From: Ruminococcus sp.
GTDB lineage: Bacteria; Bacillota; Clostridia; Oscillospirales; Ruminococcaceae
DNA: 64,000 nt
Assembly (NCBI GenBank): GCA_017475555.1
Contig: JAFVFL010000036.1
Location: 1 to 64,000 of the forward strand
Direction of reading: 5' to 3'
The position numbers and the translations under genes were made by a program. Of this stretch, positions 41,609 to 52,267 are shown one piece after another (positions within the stretch are counted from its first letter, which is position 1; every line of letters starts with the position of its first letter). The notes below the pieces were generated by a model. The model worked only from the letters and a program-made list of their open reading frames with translations. It searched no databases and had not been told where the DNA came from.

Positions 41609-44303
41609 CAGCCGTATCTCCGGTGTCCTCGTTCTCCCCGATATCGTCCGGCTCGCTGTCCTCTGTTACTGCCTCGTTCTTCTCCTCCTCAGCAGCCTTA
41701 GCCTCCTCAAGCCTTGCCTCCTCATCAGAGAGCTGCTCGACCTTTTCAGTCTGTGCTGAATCGTCATGCTCCGCTCTTGTGAACGCAACGACCTTCGCAC
41801 CCTCGCTGACCCTCATAACACGCACACCCTTTGCGTATCTGCCCATTATCCGGACATCGCTCGCAAGTATGCGTATGATTATGCCGTCGCTCGATACAAG
41901 GATTATATCATCAGTCTCATCGACCATTTTTATGCCGCATACGTGACCCTTAGCCTCGCTCACGGTGTAGTTCTTCCTGCCGTAGCCGCCCCTGTTCTGT
42001 ACCGGATAGCTTTCGAGCAGACTTCTCCTGCCGAAGCCCTTGTCCGTGACGGTGAGGAGTGCCGCACCCGGACGGACTCTTGCGATACCTGCAACGTAGT
42101 CGCCCTCACGCAGCTTTATAGCCTTTACGCCGTGGGCAGCTCTGGACATCGAGCGTCCCTTGCCCTCCTCTATACGTATCGCCATGCCGTTGCGGGTAGC
42201 GACGATTATCTGCTCGTTACCGTCGGTCATGCGTACTCCGGCTATCTCGTCGCCCTCGTCAAGACCGATAGCGATAAGCCCGTGCTTGCGGACGTTCTTG
42301 TAAAGCGAAAGATTCGAGCGTTTTATCTTGCCCCGCTTGGTTATCATGGTGATGAACCTGTCGCTGCTGAAATCGGTCGTCTTTATCATTGCGGCTATCT
42401 TCTCGCCGTCCGTGAGCGGTATCAGGTTTATCAGGTTGAAGCCTCTTGAAGCCTTTGAGCCGTCGGGTATCTCAAAGCACCTGAGCTTGTACATTATGCC
42501 CTTGTTGGAGATGAAGAGGATATTGTCATGGCTGCCGCAGATGAACATTTCCTCAACGAAGTCCTCATCACGCTGCTTCATGCCGGTTATACCTCTGCCG
42601 CCCCGCCGCTGGGTCTTGTACTCAGAGACAGGCATACGCTTGATGTAGCCGTTGTTTGTGAGCGTTACAACGCAGTCCTCGACGGGGATAAGGTCTTCTA
42701 TATCGACCTCGCCGCTTACGGACTCTATATCCGTTCTCCTCTTGTCGGAGAATTTCTTTCTTATCGCCGTAAGATCCTCCATGATTACCTCATAGACCTT
42801 ATTGACATCGGCAAGCAGCACCTCGAAGTCCGATATCTTGGTGAGAAGTCCGAAAAGCTCGTCGATTATCTTCTGTCTTTCAAGACCTGTGAGAGCTCCG
42901 AGCCTCATCTGCACTATCGCCTCAGCCTGTTCCTCGGAAAGACCGTTCTGCTTCCCGATATGCTCTCCGGTGAGGTCAAATTCCGCAGTATCGAGCACCT
43001 CATGGACATTTATATCCCTGAACGTCTCTATCCTGTCGATAAGCTCAGACATATCCACATCCTTGAAACGCTCTCTGAGACGCTCCTTAGCCTCCGGGAT
43101 ATTGCTGCTTGAGCGGATTATCCGGATTATCTCGTCGATATTGTCAGCCGCAAGGATAAAGCCCTGAAGGATATGTGCCCTTTCGAGAGCCTTTCTCAGG
43201 TCATAGCGTGTCCTTCTCTGAATGACCTCCACCTGAAAATCGAGGTAGTGCCGCAGCATCTGCTTGAGGGTCAGTATCTTGGGCTCATTGTTGACCAGTG
43301 CGAGCATGATTATTCCGACGGTGTCCTGCAATTTCGTCATTGAGAACAGCTTATTGAGCACGATAGTCGGCACGGCGTCCTTTTTCAGCTCGATAACTAC
43401 CCTCATTCCGTCCTTGTCGGACTCATCTCTGAGGTCATAGATACCCTCTATCTTCTTGTCCTTGCACAGCTGGTTGATATTTTTGAGTATCATCGTCTTC
43501 TTTATCATGTAGGGTATCTCGTCGATGATGATACAGTTTCTTCCCTTTATCTCCTCGAAGTGGGTACGGCTGCGGAGGGTTATCTTGCCCCGTCCTGTGG
43601 CGTATGCCGCACGTATGCCAGCCCTGCCCATGATAATGCCGCCGGTCGGGAAGTCAGGACCCTGAATATGCTCCATGAGCTGCTCAATGGTGCAGTCCGG
43701 GTCGTCTATCAGCAGCTGAAGTGCGTCAATGACCTCTCCCATGTTGTGCGGAGGGATATTTGTCGCCATGCCGACAGCGATACCGGTCGAGCCGTTGACG
43801 AGCAGATTCGGGAAGCGTGACGGGAGGACAACAGGCTCTTTAAGTCTGTCGTCATAGTTCGGTGCAAAGTCCACGGTGTCCTTGCCGATATCCGTCATCA
43901 TATCGAGGGTCAGCCTTGCCATTTTCGCCTCGGTATACCTGTAAGCCGCAGGCGGGTCGCCGTCTATCGAGCCGAAGTTTCCGTGTCCGTCAACGAGCAC
44001 ATACCGCATTGAGAAATCCTGTGCAAGTCTTACGAGTGCATCATACACCGCCGCATCACCGTGAGGGTGATACCGTCCGAGGACTGCACCGACCGTATCC
44101 GCACACTTTCTGTACGCCTTTTCCGGGGTAAGTCCGTTCTCATGCAGAGTATAGAGAATACGCCTGTGTACCGGCTTCAATCCGTCCCTGACGTCCGGGA
44201 GTGCTCTTGAAACGATGACCGACATGGCATACTGGAGCATAGAGCTTTCCATCTCGTCAACTATCTCTGAATGGATTATCTTTGAATTGTCATTATAAAG
44301 CAA
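41592..44303 (-). CDS. gyrA: DNA gyrase subunit A
   Basis: The 903-residue protein has the breakage-reunion domain with catalytic Tyr 123 in [10 protein letters not shown]. The C-terminal beta-pinwheel domain carries the GyrA box QRRGGRG, which distinguishes it from ParC. A long acidic tail rich in Glu and Asp ends the protein. With GyrB it introduces negative supercoils. The quinolone-resistance region reads [10 protein letters not shown], with Ala 84 where E. coli has Ser 83. The gene is 17 bases downstream of the YcxB-like gene. Confidence 0.97.
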   Translation of the reverse strand: MLYNDNSKIIHSEIVDEMESSMLQYAMSVIVSRALPDVRDGLKPVHRRILYTLHENGLTPEKAYRKCADTVGAVLGRYHPHGDAAVYDALVRLAQDFSMRYVLVDGHGNFGSIDGDPPAAYRYTEAKMARLTLDMMTDIGKDTVDFAPNYDDRLKEPVVLPSRFPNLLVNGSTGIAVGMATNIPPHNMGEVIDALQLLIDDPDCTIEQLMEHIQGPDFPTGGIIMGRAGIRAAYATGRGKITLRSRTHFEEIKGRNCIIIDEIPYMIKKTMILKNINQLCKDKKIEGIYDLRDESDKDGMRVVIELKKDAVPTIVLNKLFSMTKLQDTVGIIMLALVNNEPKILTLKQMLRHYLDFQVEVIQRRTRYDLRKALERAHILQGFILAADNIDEIIRIIRSSSNIPEAKERLRERFKDVDMSELIDRIETFRDINVHEVLDTAEFDLTGEHIGKQNGLSEEQAEAIVQMRLGALTGLERQKIIDELFGLLTKISDFEVLLADVNKVYEVIMEDLTAIRKKFSDKRRTDIESVSGEVDIEDLIPVEDCVVTLTNNGYIKRMPVSEYKTQRRGGRGITGMKQRDEDFVEEMFICGSHDNILFISNKGIMYKLRCFEIPDGSKASRGFNLINLIPLTDGEKIAAMIKTTDFSSDRFITMITKRGKIKRSNLSLYKNVRKHGLIAIGLDEGDEIAGVRMTDGNEQIIVATRNGMAIRIEEGKGRSMSRAAHGVKAIKLREGDYVAGIARVRPGAALLTVTDKGFGRRSLLESYPVQNRGGYGRKNYTVSEAKGHVCGIKMVDETDDIILVSSDGIIIRILASDVRIMGRYAKGVRVMRVSEGAKVVAFTRAEHDDSAQTEKVEQLSDEEARLEEAKAAEEEKNEAVTEDSEPDDIGENEDTGDTADEADE

Positions 44304-44320
44304 AGGTCTTTACCTCCTGT

Positions 44321-44911
44321 TCATGTGGGGGATACTGTTGTCTCTTTCCGCTTAAATCCCCTGATAATGTCCATTTCGCCGTCCGTGAGGCAGTCCTTCG
44401 GGACGATATAGAACACGCTTTTTCCGCTAACGAGAAGAAATGCGCATTCGCACTCCATAAGCGTGAAATCCTCGTCAAAGGGTATCCTTGTCGGCTCAGG
44501 CAGCCCGGTCTCTTCAATATCCCCGCCGCTCCCGTCATTTTCGCTGTCCGGGGCTTCATCATCGCTCTCCGGCAGGCTCACCGTCGCAATGTCCGCATAT
44601 CCCTCAGCCGCCGTGAGCCTGTACACCGGGCTTCCAAGCTGAACAAAGGACTCCGTTATCCCACGCCTTGCCCTGCGTGGGTTATACCACTCCCTGAACG
44701 CAAAGAACAGGCACAGAACTATCAGTATATACGCAAGCACATTTGTGTTGTCCTTTACCGCCGCATGGACGAAATCTGCCGCAACTATGAGAAAAAGCAC
44801 CATGAATATATAGCTTTTCGGGTACACATACTTCTTCTGATACGCCCTGTAAGCCTCCCTCACAACGTCCGGGGAGAGCCTGTATTCCTTTTCGATAAGA
44901 TAATTTTCCAA
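44321..44911 (-). CDS. YcxB-like membrane protein between gyrB and gyrA
   Basis: The 196-residue product has a cytoplasmic start (ENYLIEKEYRLSPDVVREAY), two adjacent membrane helices (about 33-72) and a C-terminal domain with an acidic insertion (ESDDEAPDSENDGSGGDIEE). The ending SGKSVFYIVPKDCLTDGE resembles YcxB-like proteins, whose function is unknown. It starts 11 bases after the gyrB stop and must be cotranscribed with both gyrase genes. Confidence 0.65.
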   Translation of the reverse strand: MENYLIEKEYRLSPDVVREAYRAYQKKYVYPKSYIFMVLFLIVAADFVHAAVKDNTNVLAYILIVLCLFFAFREWYNPRRARRGITESFVQLGSPVYRLTAAEGYADIATVSLPESDDEAPDSENDGSGGDIEETGLPEPTRIPFDEDFTLMECECAFLLVSGKSVFYIVPKDCLTDGEMDIIRGFKRKETTVSPT

Positions 44912-44922
44912 ATCAAGCTCCT

Positions 44923-46878
44923 TTATATGTCGAGATTCTGGGCGAATTTCGCATTTTTCTCAATAAACAGCCGTCTCGGCTCTACCTTGTCGCCCATGAG
45001 GATAGTGAACGTCTCGTCCGCCCTCATTGCGTCCTCCATGCCGATCTTGACTATAGTACGCCGTTCCGGGTCCATAGTCGTCTCCCACAGCTGCTCCGGG
45101 TCCATCTCACCAAGTCCCTTGTACCGCTGAGTTTCGACCTTATACTTGCCGTCCTCAGAAAGCTCCGCAATATACTTGTCCCTCTCCTGGTCGGAAAAGG
45201 CGTACCTTACCTGCTTGCTACGCTCCACCCTGAAAAGCGGCGGCTGTGCGATATACACGTTGCCGTTGGTGATGAGCGGACGCATATACCTGAAAAAGAA
45301 CGTCAGCAGAAGTGTCCTTATGTGCATTCCATCAACATCGGCATCCGCCATGATTATGACCTTGCCGTACCTCAGCTTTGTTATGTCAAATTCCTCGCCG
45401 ATACCTGTACCGAGTGCCGCAACTACCGGCTCAAGCTTATCGTTGCCGTATATCTTGTCGATACGTGCCTTTTCCACGTTGAGCATCTTGCCCCAGAGCG
45501 AAAGTATCGCCTGATACTTCCTGTTCCTGCCCTGCTTTGCAGAGCCGCCCGCAGAATCTCCCTCGACGATGTATATTTCAGTATACCTTGCGTCACGCTC
45601 AGAGCAGTCCGCAAGCTTCTCAGGCATTGACGAGCTGCCGAACGCATTCTTCTTCCTCTCAGCCTCTCTTGCCCTCTTAGCCGCCTCACGTGCCCTCAGA
45701 GCCGACATACACTTGTCGAATATAGTATTCGCAGCTGCCGGGTGCTCCTCCAGATAATTCATCAGCTTTTCAGTCACGAGCTTCTCGACGAACGGCTTTA
45801 CCTCAGGATTTCCGAGCCTTCCCTTGGTCTGCCCCTCAAATTCGCACTCAGTCAGCTTTACGGAGATTATCGCCGTGATACCCTCTCTTACGTCCTCACC
45901 TTTAAGGCTTTCTATGACCTTTTCCTTGCCCTTGCTGTCCTTTTCCTTGAATTTGCCCATTTTTCTGCCGTACTCATTCAGGACCTTGGTGAGTGCATTT
46001 TTGAAGCCGGTCTCATGCGAGCCGCCGTCCTTTGTGCGGATATTGTTGGCAAACGAGAGAATTACCTCGCTGTAGCTGGTGTTGTACTGCAATGCTATCT
46101 CCGCAAAGGAATCGCCGCTCTTTCCGGAGACGTATATGATATCGTCGCTTATCGGCTCTCTGCCCCATGTGGTGTGGATATGCTCTACAAACTGCTTTAT
46201 TCCGCCCTCATAGTGCAGTATCTCGCCCTTTATGTCGTTCTCGTCACGCCTGTCGGTGAACACTATGCGTATCCCGGCATTGAGGAACGCCTGCTCTCTG
46301 AGCCTTTTGAGGAGCGTTTCATAGTCGTACACAGTGTTCTCAAATATATCCCCGTCAGCCTTGAACCTTACCGCCGTACCAGTCCTGTCGGTATCGCCGG
46401 TACACTTCAGCTCCTCGCTGTACTTTCCTCTCTCGAACCGCTGGAACCAGATATGCTCGCCGTCGCAGACAGTAAGCTCCAGCCACTCAGACAGTGCATT
46501 TACGACAGACGCACCTACGCCGTGCAGACCGCCTGATACTTTATAGCCGCCGCCGCCGAATTTTCCGCCTGCATGGAGGACTGTGTACACGACAGTTGCC
46601 GCAGATATGCCCTCCTTGGGGTGTATCCCGACCGGTATGCCCCGTCCGTTGTCGGATACTGAGATCACATCTCCCGGCAGTATGTCAACGACTATCTCCG
46701 TGCAGTAGCCTGCAAGAGCCTCGTCTATCGAGTTGTCCACTATCTCATATACCAGATGATGCAGTCCGTCCGTACCTGTTGAACCGATATACATTCCCGG
46801 TCTTTTCCGGACAGGCTCAAGCCCTTCAAGCACCTGTATATCATTTTCGTCGTAATTTGTGTTGTTCTGCTGACTCAT
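44923..46878 (-). CDS. gyrB: DNA gyrase subunit B
   Basis: The 651-residue protein has a GHKL ATPase domain with DNSIDEALAG, SDNGRGIPVG and GGLHGVGASVVNALS, a transducer domain, and a TOPRIM domain with the metal-binding EGDSAGGSAKQGR and DADVDGMHI. The C-terminal QLWETTMDPERR motif is typical of GyrB. The stretch AILSLWGKMLNVEKAR has SLW where many GyrB proteins have PLR, as I recall in other Clostridia. It supplies ATP hydrolysis for supercoiling with GyrA. Confidence 0.95.
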   Translation of the reverse strand: MSQQNNTNYDENDIQVLEGLEPVRKRPGMYIGSTGTDGLHHLVYEIVDNSIDEALAGYCTEIVVDILPGDVISVSDNGRGIPVGIHPKEGISAATVVYTVLHAGGKFGGGGYKVSGGLHGVGASVVNALSEWLELTVCDGEHIWFQRFERGKYSEELKCTGDTDRTGTAVRFKADGDIFENTVYDYETLLKRLREQAFLNAGIRIVFTDRRDENDIKGEILHYEGGIKQFVEHIHTTWGREPISDDIIYVSGKSGDSFAEIALQYNTSYSEVILSFANNIRTKDGGSHETGFKNALTKVLNEYGRKMGKFKEKDSKGKEKVIESLKGEDVREGITAIISVKLTECEFEGQTKGRLGNPEVKPFVEKLVTEKLMNYLEEHPAAANTIFDKCMSALRAREAAKRAREAERKKNAFGSSSMPEKLADCSERDARYTEIYIVEGDSAGGSAKQGRNRKYQAILSLWGKMLNVEKARIDKIYGNDKLEPVVAALGTGIGEEFDITKLRYGKVIIMADADVDGMHIRTLLLTFFFRYMRPLITNGNVYIAQPPLFRVERSKQVRYAFSDQERDKYIAELSEDGKYKVETQRYKGLGEMDPEQLWETTMDPERRTIVKIGMEDAMRADETFTILMGDKVEPRRLFIEKNAKFAQNLDI

Positions 46879-46985
46879 GTTTACCTCCGGTCACAATTTT
46901 TTATTACCCGTTCCTCCGTATCTGGACGGTGCTGCCACAAAGGAACAGGGCGGGCTATCTTCTCTTCCTTACCCTGTATCTCACT

Positions 46986-47267
46986 TCACTCACTCAGCCT
47001 TTTTCTGAGCGTAGCCGCCGCAAGCTGGGACACCCATACCCTTGCTTTTCCGCCGCTTTCGGTGATGACGAAGCTCCTCGGCAGCTCACGTGTTGCGTAG
47101 ACTATCCTGTGCTCCTTTTCAGCTGCTGCCAGAAGCCGCCTTGTACACTCACGCACGGTCGTGTTCTCCATGTCGAAAATACCGATTATCTCGCTCATAT
47201 CGACCGATATCTCTCCGCCGATGTGCAGATACTCCGCCCTGCTGCCGAATTTTGTCCTGCCTGTCAT
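46986..47267 (-). CDS. remB: Extracellular matrix regulator RemB-like (DUF370)
   Basis: The 93-residue protein aligns by eye with Bacillus YaaB/RemB: YLHIGGEISVDMSEIIGIFDMEN near the start and a Lys/Arg-rich end TLRKRLSE. It sits, as in Bacillus, between recF and gyrB. RemB is a small regulator, related to the DNA-binding RemA, that affects matrix genes. The ATG lies 5 bases after the recF stop. It has about 12 extra N-terminal residues compared with Bacillus. Confidence 0.8.
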   Translation of the reverse strand: MTGRTKFGSRAEYLHIGGEISVDMSEIIGIFDMENTTVRECTRRLLAAAEKEHRIVYATRELPRSFVITESGGKARVWVSQLAAATLRKRLSE

Positions 47268-47272
47268 TCACT

Positions 47273-48406
47273 TCACTCCATATCAGTGATCTCCGTTATC
47301 CTGCCGCCGCTTATCCTCAGCAGCCTGCCCTTTATCTCCGGCAGCAGAGCACTCTCGTTCGGCGTAGTGATAAAGACCTGCATATCCTTTATCATGCTCA
47401 GCACGAACCTCTGTCTGCTCTCGTCAAGCTCGCCCATAACGTCATCAAGGAACACAACAGGAGCGTCCTTTGAACGCTCCATGTAAAGCTCCGCCTGTGC
47501 AAGCTTCATGACCAGGGCGGCACTCTTTATCTGCCCCTGTGAGCCGAAATCACGGGCTGAAACGCCGTTTATCCTTATGCTTATCTCGTCCCGGTTGACG
47601 CCGGAGTGCGTAGTTCCCGTGCGGATATCGTAGTCCCTGCCGTCCTGAAGCCTCTGATAATACTGTTCAAACGCCGCACTTCCGCACGGCTTGTCAAAAT
47701 CCTCCGGCTTGTACACGTTGGAGCGGTATTCAAGCTCCATTGTCTCCGAGCCGCCTGAGATAGTGCTGTAAAGTCCGCTGCATATGCCGTTGAGCCGCCG
47801 GACGTACTCATTGCGCATATAGGATATAAGAGCACCCTCGTGAGCCGCCTGCTTATCCCACACCTGTAGAGTATCCGGGCTGCACCGCCCCTGCATGATG
47901 TCCTTTAAAAGACTGTTCCGCTGAGCCATGACCGCACTGTGCTTTGTGAGGTGTACCACGAACAGCGGATTGAGCTGTGAAGCCGCCATATCAATAAAGC
48001 TTCTCCGCTTTTCCGGCGAGCCCTTTATCAGCTCGGTATCGTCCGGGATAAAGGCAATGCACTTGAACACATCGAACAGTGCCCTTGTGCCTCTCTGCTT
48101 TACGCCGTTGAGCATTATGGTCTTCTGGGAATTGACGCTGCGTGTCATGGAAAGCTCTATTTTCTGCTCCCTGACGGCGTTGCGGAATTTTATGCGTGAG
48201 ACCATTTTATCGCCGCCTATGCGGATCTGATCCTTCTCCTTCGAGCCTCTGAAGCTTTTGCACCCGGACAGCAGCCATATCGCTTCGAGCAGATTAGTCT
48301 TTCCCTGGGCGTTGGCTCCGACTATTATGTTGTACTTCGTGTCCGGAACAAAGGATATCCCCGAAAGATTGCGGAAGCCCTCTATTTCTGCATAGGTAAC
48401 GATCAA
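47273..48406 (-). CDS. recF: DNA replication and repair protein RecF
   Basis: I place the start at the TTG at 48406, which overlaps the S4-gene stop (TTGA) and lies 10 bases after GGGGAGG. It gives 377 residues, and the longer reading frame to 48481 lies inside the S4 gene. Walker A is [14 protein letters not shown], the ABC-type signature is in [17 protein letters not shown], and Walker B is [12 protein letters not shown]. RecF loads RecA at gaps with RecO and RecR and supports replication restart. Confidence 0.95.
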   Translation of the reverse strand: MIVTYAEIEGFRNLSGISFVPDTKYNIIVGANAQGKTNLLEAIWLLSGCKSFRGSKEKDQIRIGGDKMVSRIKFRNAVREQKIELSMTRSVNSQKTIMLNGVKQRGTRALFDVFKCIAFIPDDTELIKGSPEKRRSFIDMAASQLNPLFVVHLTKHSAVMAQRNSLLKDIMQGRCSPDTLQVWDKQAAHEGALISYMRNEYVRRLNGICSGLYSTISGGSETMELEYRSNVYKPEDFDKPCGSAAFEQYYQRLQDGRDYDIRTGTTHSGVNRDEISIRINGVSARDFGSQGQIKSAALVMKLAQAELYMERSKDAPVVFLDDVMGELDESRQRFVLSMIKDMQVFITTPNESALLPEIKGRLLRISGGRITEITDME

Positions 48407-48615
48407 ATGACCCGTACCTCCCCGATATCCGATACCTCTACCATGTCGCCGGGTCGTATCTTCTTCCCCCTCATGGTGCATATTTCGCCGTTGACACGGA
48501 CAAGACCCTCCTGTATAAGAGCCTTTGCCTCACCGCCGGAGCTGACGAGCGACGCAAATTTCAGCAGTGCGTCGAGCTTTATGAACTCCGTCGTAATCTT
48601 TATCTCATTCTGCAT
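48403..48615 (-). CDS. yaaA: S4-domain RNA-binding protein YaaA
   Basis: The 70-residue protein is a single S4 domain with [21 protein letters not shown] and [19 protein letters not shown], as in the YaaA/YbcJ-like proteins encoded between dnaN and recF in Firmicutes. It probably binds structured rRNA or a ribosome assembly intermediate. It is coupled to recF by a four-base overlap. Confidence 0.9.
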   Translation of the reverse strand: MQNEIKITTEFIKLDALLKFASLVSSGGEAKALIQEGLVRVNGEICTMRGKKIRPGDMVEVSDIGEVRVI

Positions 48616-48633
48616 GGCATTCCCCTGAAATCA

Positions 48634-48999
48634 TTAGTTCTTTTCGAGCTTTCCCTCATCTGTGAGGTGATACTGCTCCGCAAGCTCCGGGTTCATCTCG
48701 CATACAGCCTCAAACATAGCCGGGTTGTCCTTACAGTATCTTGCAGCGAATTTAACGTTGGTGCGGAGTTTTTTGTCAACGTCCTTTTCAGCGACCTTAT
48801 CCGGGAGCTTTCTTGATACGTAAACGAAGAAGAAAACTGCGAGCAGAGCGAGGATTATGCCCGGTATCACGTTGAACGACGAGCTTTTTACCGCATTGAA
48901 GCAGGCAGCTGCACCTATCGCCGCAAAGAATGCGAGCATACTGCCGAGAACGGACACAGCCGTTGCCTTGACTGAATAAGTATACATTTTGTAGACCAT
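48634..48999 (-). CDS. Small membrane protein between dnaN and yaaA
   Basis: The ATG at 48999 follows GGAGGATAATATC; the ten codons upstream in frame lack a ribosome binding site. The 121-residue product has two membrane helices (about 10-32 and 43-62) and a soluble charged C-terminal part (PDKVAEKDVDKKLRTNV and later). I recognise no family. It is an unusual insertion in the conserved dnaN-S4-recF order. Confidence 0.7.
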   Translation of the reverse strand: MVYKMYTYSVKATAVSVLGSMLAFFAAIGAAACFNAVKSSSFNVIPGIILALLAVFFFVYVSRKLPDKVAEKDVDKKLRTNVKFAARYCKDNPAMFEAVCEMNPELAEQYHLTDEGKLEKN

Positions 49000-49060
49000 G
49001 ATATTATCCTCCGATTTTTTTAGCTGCAAAAGGGCACCCGCCCTTTGTGAGCCTCTTCTC

Positions 49061-50164
49061 TCAGTTCCTCAGCTGTATCGGCATTACAAGGAACATATAG
49101 CTGTCTCCGTCAAGCGGAAGTATCTCTATGACCTTCATCGCACCGTTGAACCTGATACGCACCTTGTCGCCCTCTGCCGCCTTTACAGCCTCCGCCATGA
49201 GCTTATTGTTGAAGCCTATGGTTATCGCCTCGCCGGATATATCCGCTGCGATAGAATCCTTTACTCTGCCGTTGCCGGTCTTGCAGACAATGCGTACCTT
49301 TCCGTCAGCCGCCTCGAACCTTATCGGCGACTTGTTCTTATCGTCGATTATCAGCGAGCAGCGGTCAAGCGACGCCGCAAGCTCTCTCTTGCTGATTATT
49401 ATTTCCGTCTTGTGCGAGGTCGGTATGCTCAGGCGGTAGTTGTGGAAATTGCCCTCTAACAGCCTTGATATAACAAACACCCTGCCGACCTGGAAAATGA
49501 TATGCCTTTCGTTGGTGCAGATAACGCACACTGCCTCCGGGTCGTCCTTGACGAGCGTAGATACCTCCTGCAATGCCTTTTTCGGCACTACGAAGTGATA
49601 CTTTGCGTCAGGGTCTGCGATCTCAGTCCTTATCGCAAGGCGGAAGCCGTCTATTGCGACCATATTGAACTGTCCGTCAGCGATATCAAAAAGCTCACCG
49701 GTGAGTATCGGCTTGCTTTCGTTAGTTGAAGCGGCATAGCTGGTCATATTGACCATTGACTTGATGACAGTCTGCTTCACGGTGAAGCTCCGCTCAGAAT
49801 CGACTACCGGAAGATCCGGGTATTCATCAGCAGACATAGCCGGGAAGCTGCACTCCGACTCGCCGCTTGAAAGAGTGATGACAAAGCCCTCGCCGATATC
49901 GAATGTCAGGTCATTGCCGTCCATATGCCTTGTGAACTCACTGAAAAGCCGTGTGCTTACGACAAAGCTGCCGGTATCGTCTGTCTGAGCCGGAACAGCT
50001 GTCCTTATGCCAAGCTCTAAGTTGTAGCCGGTAAGCTCCACGCTGCCGGGTGATACCGTGACCTTTATGCCCTCAAGAGCCTCTATGGTGGATTTCTGTG
50101 AAACTGCCCTTGATACGCAGCTGATAGCCTCGCTGAGTGCTGCCTTTCCGCAGGTGAATCTCAT
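49061..50164 (-). CDS. dnaN: DNA polymerase III beta subunit (sliding clamp)
   Basis: The ATG at 50164 lies 10 bases after CGGAGG, giving 367 residues in three clamp domains. It begins MRFTCGKAALSEAISCVSRA and ends LVMPIQLRN, near the usual MPIRL-type C-terminus that forms part of the binding pocket for polymerase and other clamp partners. The clamp encircles DNA and tethers the replicative polymerase. The longer frame to 50215 has no ribosome binding site. Confidence 0.96.
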   Translation of the reverse strand: MRFTCGKAALSEAISCVSRAVSQKSTIEALEGIKVTVSPGSVELTGYNLELGIRTAVPAQTDDTGSFVVSTRLFSEFTRHMDGNDLTFDIGEGFVITLSSGESECSFPAMSADEYPDLPVVDSERSFTVKQTVIKSMVNMTSYAASTNESKPILTGELFDIADGQFNMVAIDGFRLAIRTEIADPDAKYHFVVPKKALQEVSTLVKDDPEAVCVICTNERHIIFQVGRVFVISRLLEGNFHNYRLSIPTSHKTEIIISKRELAASLDRCSLIIDDKNKSPIRFEAADGKVRIVCKTGNGRVKDSIAADISGEAITIGFNNKLMAEAVKAAEGDKVRIRFNGAMKVIEILPLDGDSYMFLVMPIQLRN

Positions 50165-50896
50165 TTGCTTAGTACCTCCGTTTTTATAATTAGCCTGAAA
50201 AGTATGTATTTTCAATCATTAATGGTTTAAGCAGCTCTGACTGAGCTATAAATATTTTATATACCTGTCAGAGAACATTTTTTACGCTTTGTAAAGCAAT
50301 GCTGTATGGAGCTATATGTGATGCTATATAGGCTATATAGCACAGCTCTGCTGAAAGCATTCCCCCCGCCGGAAAAAATAAACAGGATAAGGATAATAAA
50401 AAAGATAAGGAGAGAATGAAATATAATAAAAAGGGATAAAGATAAATTAGTAGTAGTATTAGGGGCTGTGGAAATGTCAGCTTGTCCGGTTTTTGCCGGA
50501 ATACAGCCTTGTCCGCCTCAACAGCCCGGTGTTGTATCTATCTTGAAAGGTTGAATAGAAGTCCGGGGGGCTATTTTTGTGTCGAAAATGTTTGCAGCTG
50601 TGGAGTTGAAAAGGAAAAATAGTGGAGAATTTTGTTGGAAGAATAAATTTTTAACGACAGCGGCTTTTAACTTCAAACATTTTCCATTCTGTTGAAAAGT
50701 CATATCCGTTGAACCTGCTGTCAGCCGTGACTGTCAGGCTCGCATTATGTGCGGATATTTCCGGCAAAGTCTTATATCTGAGTTTTTCACCGTGTTATAA
50801 ACACAGTGTTGAAAACTATGTTTACAGCCGGTTTATAACAGTGCTTTCAACTTTTCAACAGTTCATAAAAAGTAGTTTTCCTGTTGAGTTTTCCGC
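50165..50896. promoter_or_regulatory. dnaA-dnaN intergenic region with DnaA-box-like sites
   Basis: No coding sequence is seen. It holds 9-mers TGTTGAAAA at 50690-50698 and 50807-50815 and the reverse TTTTCAACA at 50852-50860, and a perfect palindrome TGCTATATAG-G-CTATATAGCA (50322-50342) on the dnaN side. A purine-rich run (about 50379-50450) follows the palindrome. In Bacillus the corresponding gap is part of the bipartite origin. Confidence 0.55.
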
Positions 50897-52267
50897 TCAG
50901 CTCTTGCTCTTGTCCTTTATGTTCTTGATTATATCGTTCACAAGATTTGAAAGATTCTCGTCCTTCTGTATAGCCTCCGCTATGCTGTTGACGGAGTAAA
51001 CTATCGTCGAGTGATCCCGTCCGCCGAACTCAGTTCCTATCGAGGCGAGCGGCATCTGTGTTATCTCACGGACTACGTATATCGCCACCTTGCGGGCTAT
51101 GGAGATCTGCTGCGAACGCTTGCTTGAGCGGAGATCGTCCGGTGATACGCCGTAGACCGTTGATACCTCGGAGATTATCTTCTCAACTGTTATCGGTATC
51201 GGCTGCTCATCGGTAAGTACATCACGGATAACGCTCTGAGCCATAGGTATATTTATCGGGCTGCCTGCAAAGTGGTTCAGAGCCTTGAGGCGGACTACCG
51301 CACCCTCAAGCTGACGGATATTCGATTTCAGGCGGTTTGCCATGAATTCCGAGACCTCAGCCGGCATTTTCAGGTCAAGAAGCTCTGACTTGCGGTTGAT
51401 TATCGCAAGCCTTGTCTCGTAGTCAGGTGCGGAAATATCGGCAATAAGTCCGCCCTCGAACCTTGTGCGGAGACGCTCCTCAAGGGTTATCAGCTCCTTC
51501 GGCGGCTTATCTGAGGTGATGACTATCTGCTTGCCCTCCTGGTGGAGCTTGTAGAACGTATGGAAAAATTCCTCCTGCATACTTTCCTTGCCGGAGAGGA
51601 ACTGGATATCGTCGAACAGAAGCAGGTCGGCACTTCTGTACTTCTCGTGGAAGTCGGCTGTAGTGTTGTTTTTAAGTGCATTGACCAGCTCGTTGCCGAA
51701 ATTCTCGCTTGTGACGTAGATTATGTTGTAGTCCGGCTGATTGCGGCGGACATCATTTGCGATCGCCGTCATCAGGTGGGTCTTGCCCATACCGGACGGG
51801 CCGTATATGAAAAGCGGGTTATAGCCCGAAACCTCGCCGCTGCTGCAGCTTTTTGCAACGGATTTGCTGCACGCCAGGGCGAACTGGTTCGAGGGGCCCT
51901 CGATGAAGGTATCGAACGTATAGTCGTAGTTTGCGAATTTATATTTCTTCTGGAGCTCGGCGTCCTTCTTATCGAGCTCAGCGTCAGTCGGGGCAGGTGA
52001 GGAGCTTGTCTCCTCGCTCTCGACGTTTATGACTATTTCTACCTCCATGCCGATGACATTGAGGAATGCGTCGCTGAGTATCCGCCCGAAGGTCGTCATG
52101 ACTATATTCTTCTGGAACTCCGTAGGCACGCTGAAAACAGCCTTTCCGCTGTTGAGGCTCACAGGCTTCAGGGGCTCTATCCATGTTTTGAGACCGATCT
52201 CAGGGATCTTTTTATTGTCACGGCAATACTGCTTTACACTTTCAAAGACTTCATTGAATGAATTCAT
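50897..52267 (-). CDS. dnaA: Chromosomal replication initiator DnaA
   Basis: The 456-residue protein has domain I (about 1-85), a short linker, and an AAA+ domain with Walker A GPSGMGKT (156-163) and Walker B LLLFDDIQFL. Domain IV contains the DNA-binding signature IGTEFGGRDHSTIVYS. It binds DnaA boxes and melts the origin. The start follows CGGAGGTAAAAC. Its promoter carries a DnaA-box-like 9-mer between the -35 and -10 elements, which suggests self-regulation. Confidence 0.97.
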   Translation of the reverse strand: MNSFNEVFESVKQYCRDNKKIPEIGLKTWIEPLKPVSLNSGKAVFSVPTEFQKNIVMTTFGRILSDAFLNVIGMEVEIVINVESEETSSSPAPTDAELDKKDAELQKKYKFANYDYTFDTFIEGPSNQFALACSKSVAKSCSSGEVSGYNPLFIYGPSGMGKTHLMTAIANDVRRNQPDYNIIYVTSENFGNELVNALKNNTTADFHEKYRSADLLLFDDIQFLSGKESMQEEFFHTFYKLHQEGKQIVITSDKPPKELITLEERLRTRFEGGLIADISAPDYETRLAIINRKSELLDLKMPAEVSEFMANRLKSNIRQLEGAVVRLKALNHFAGSPINIPMAQSVIRDVLTDEQPIPITVEKIISEVSTVYGVSPDDLRSSKRSQQISIARKVAIYVVREITQMPLASIGTEFGGRDHSTIVYSVNSIAEAIQKDENLSNLVNDIIKNIKDKSKS

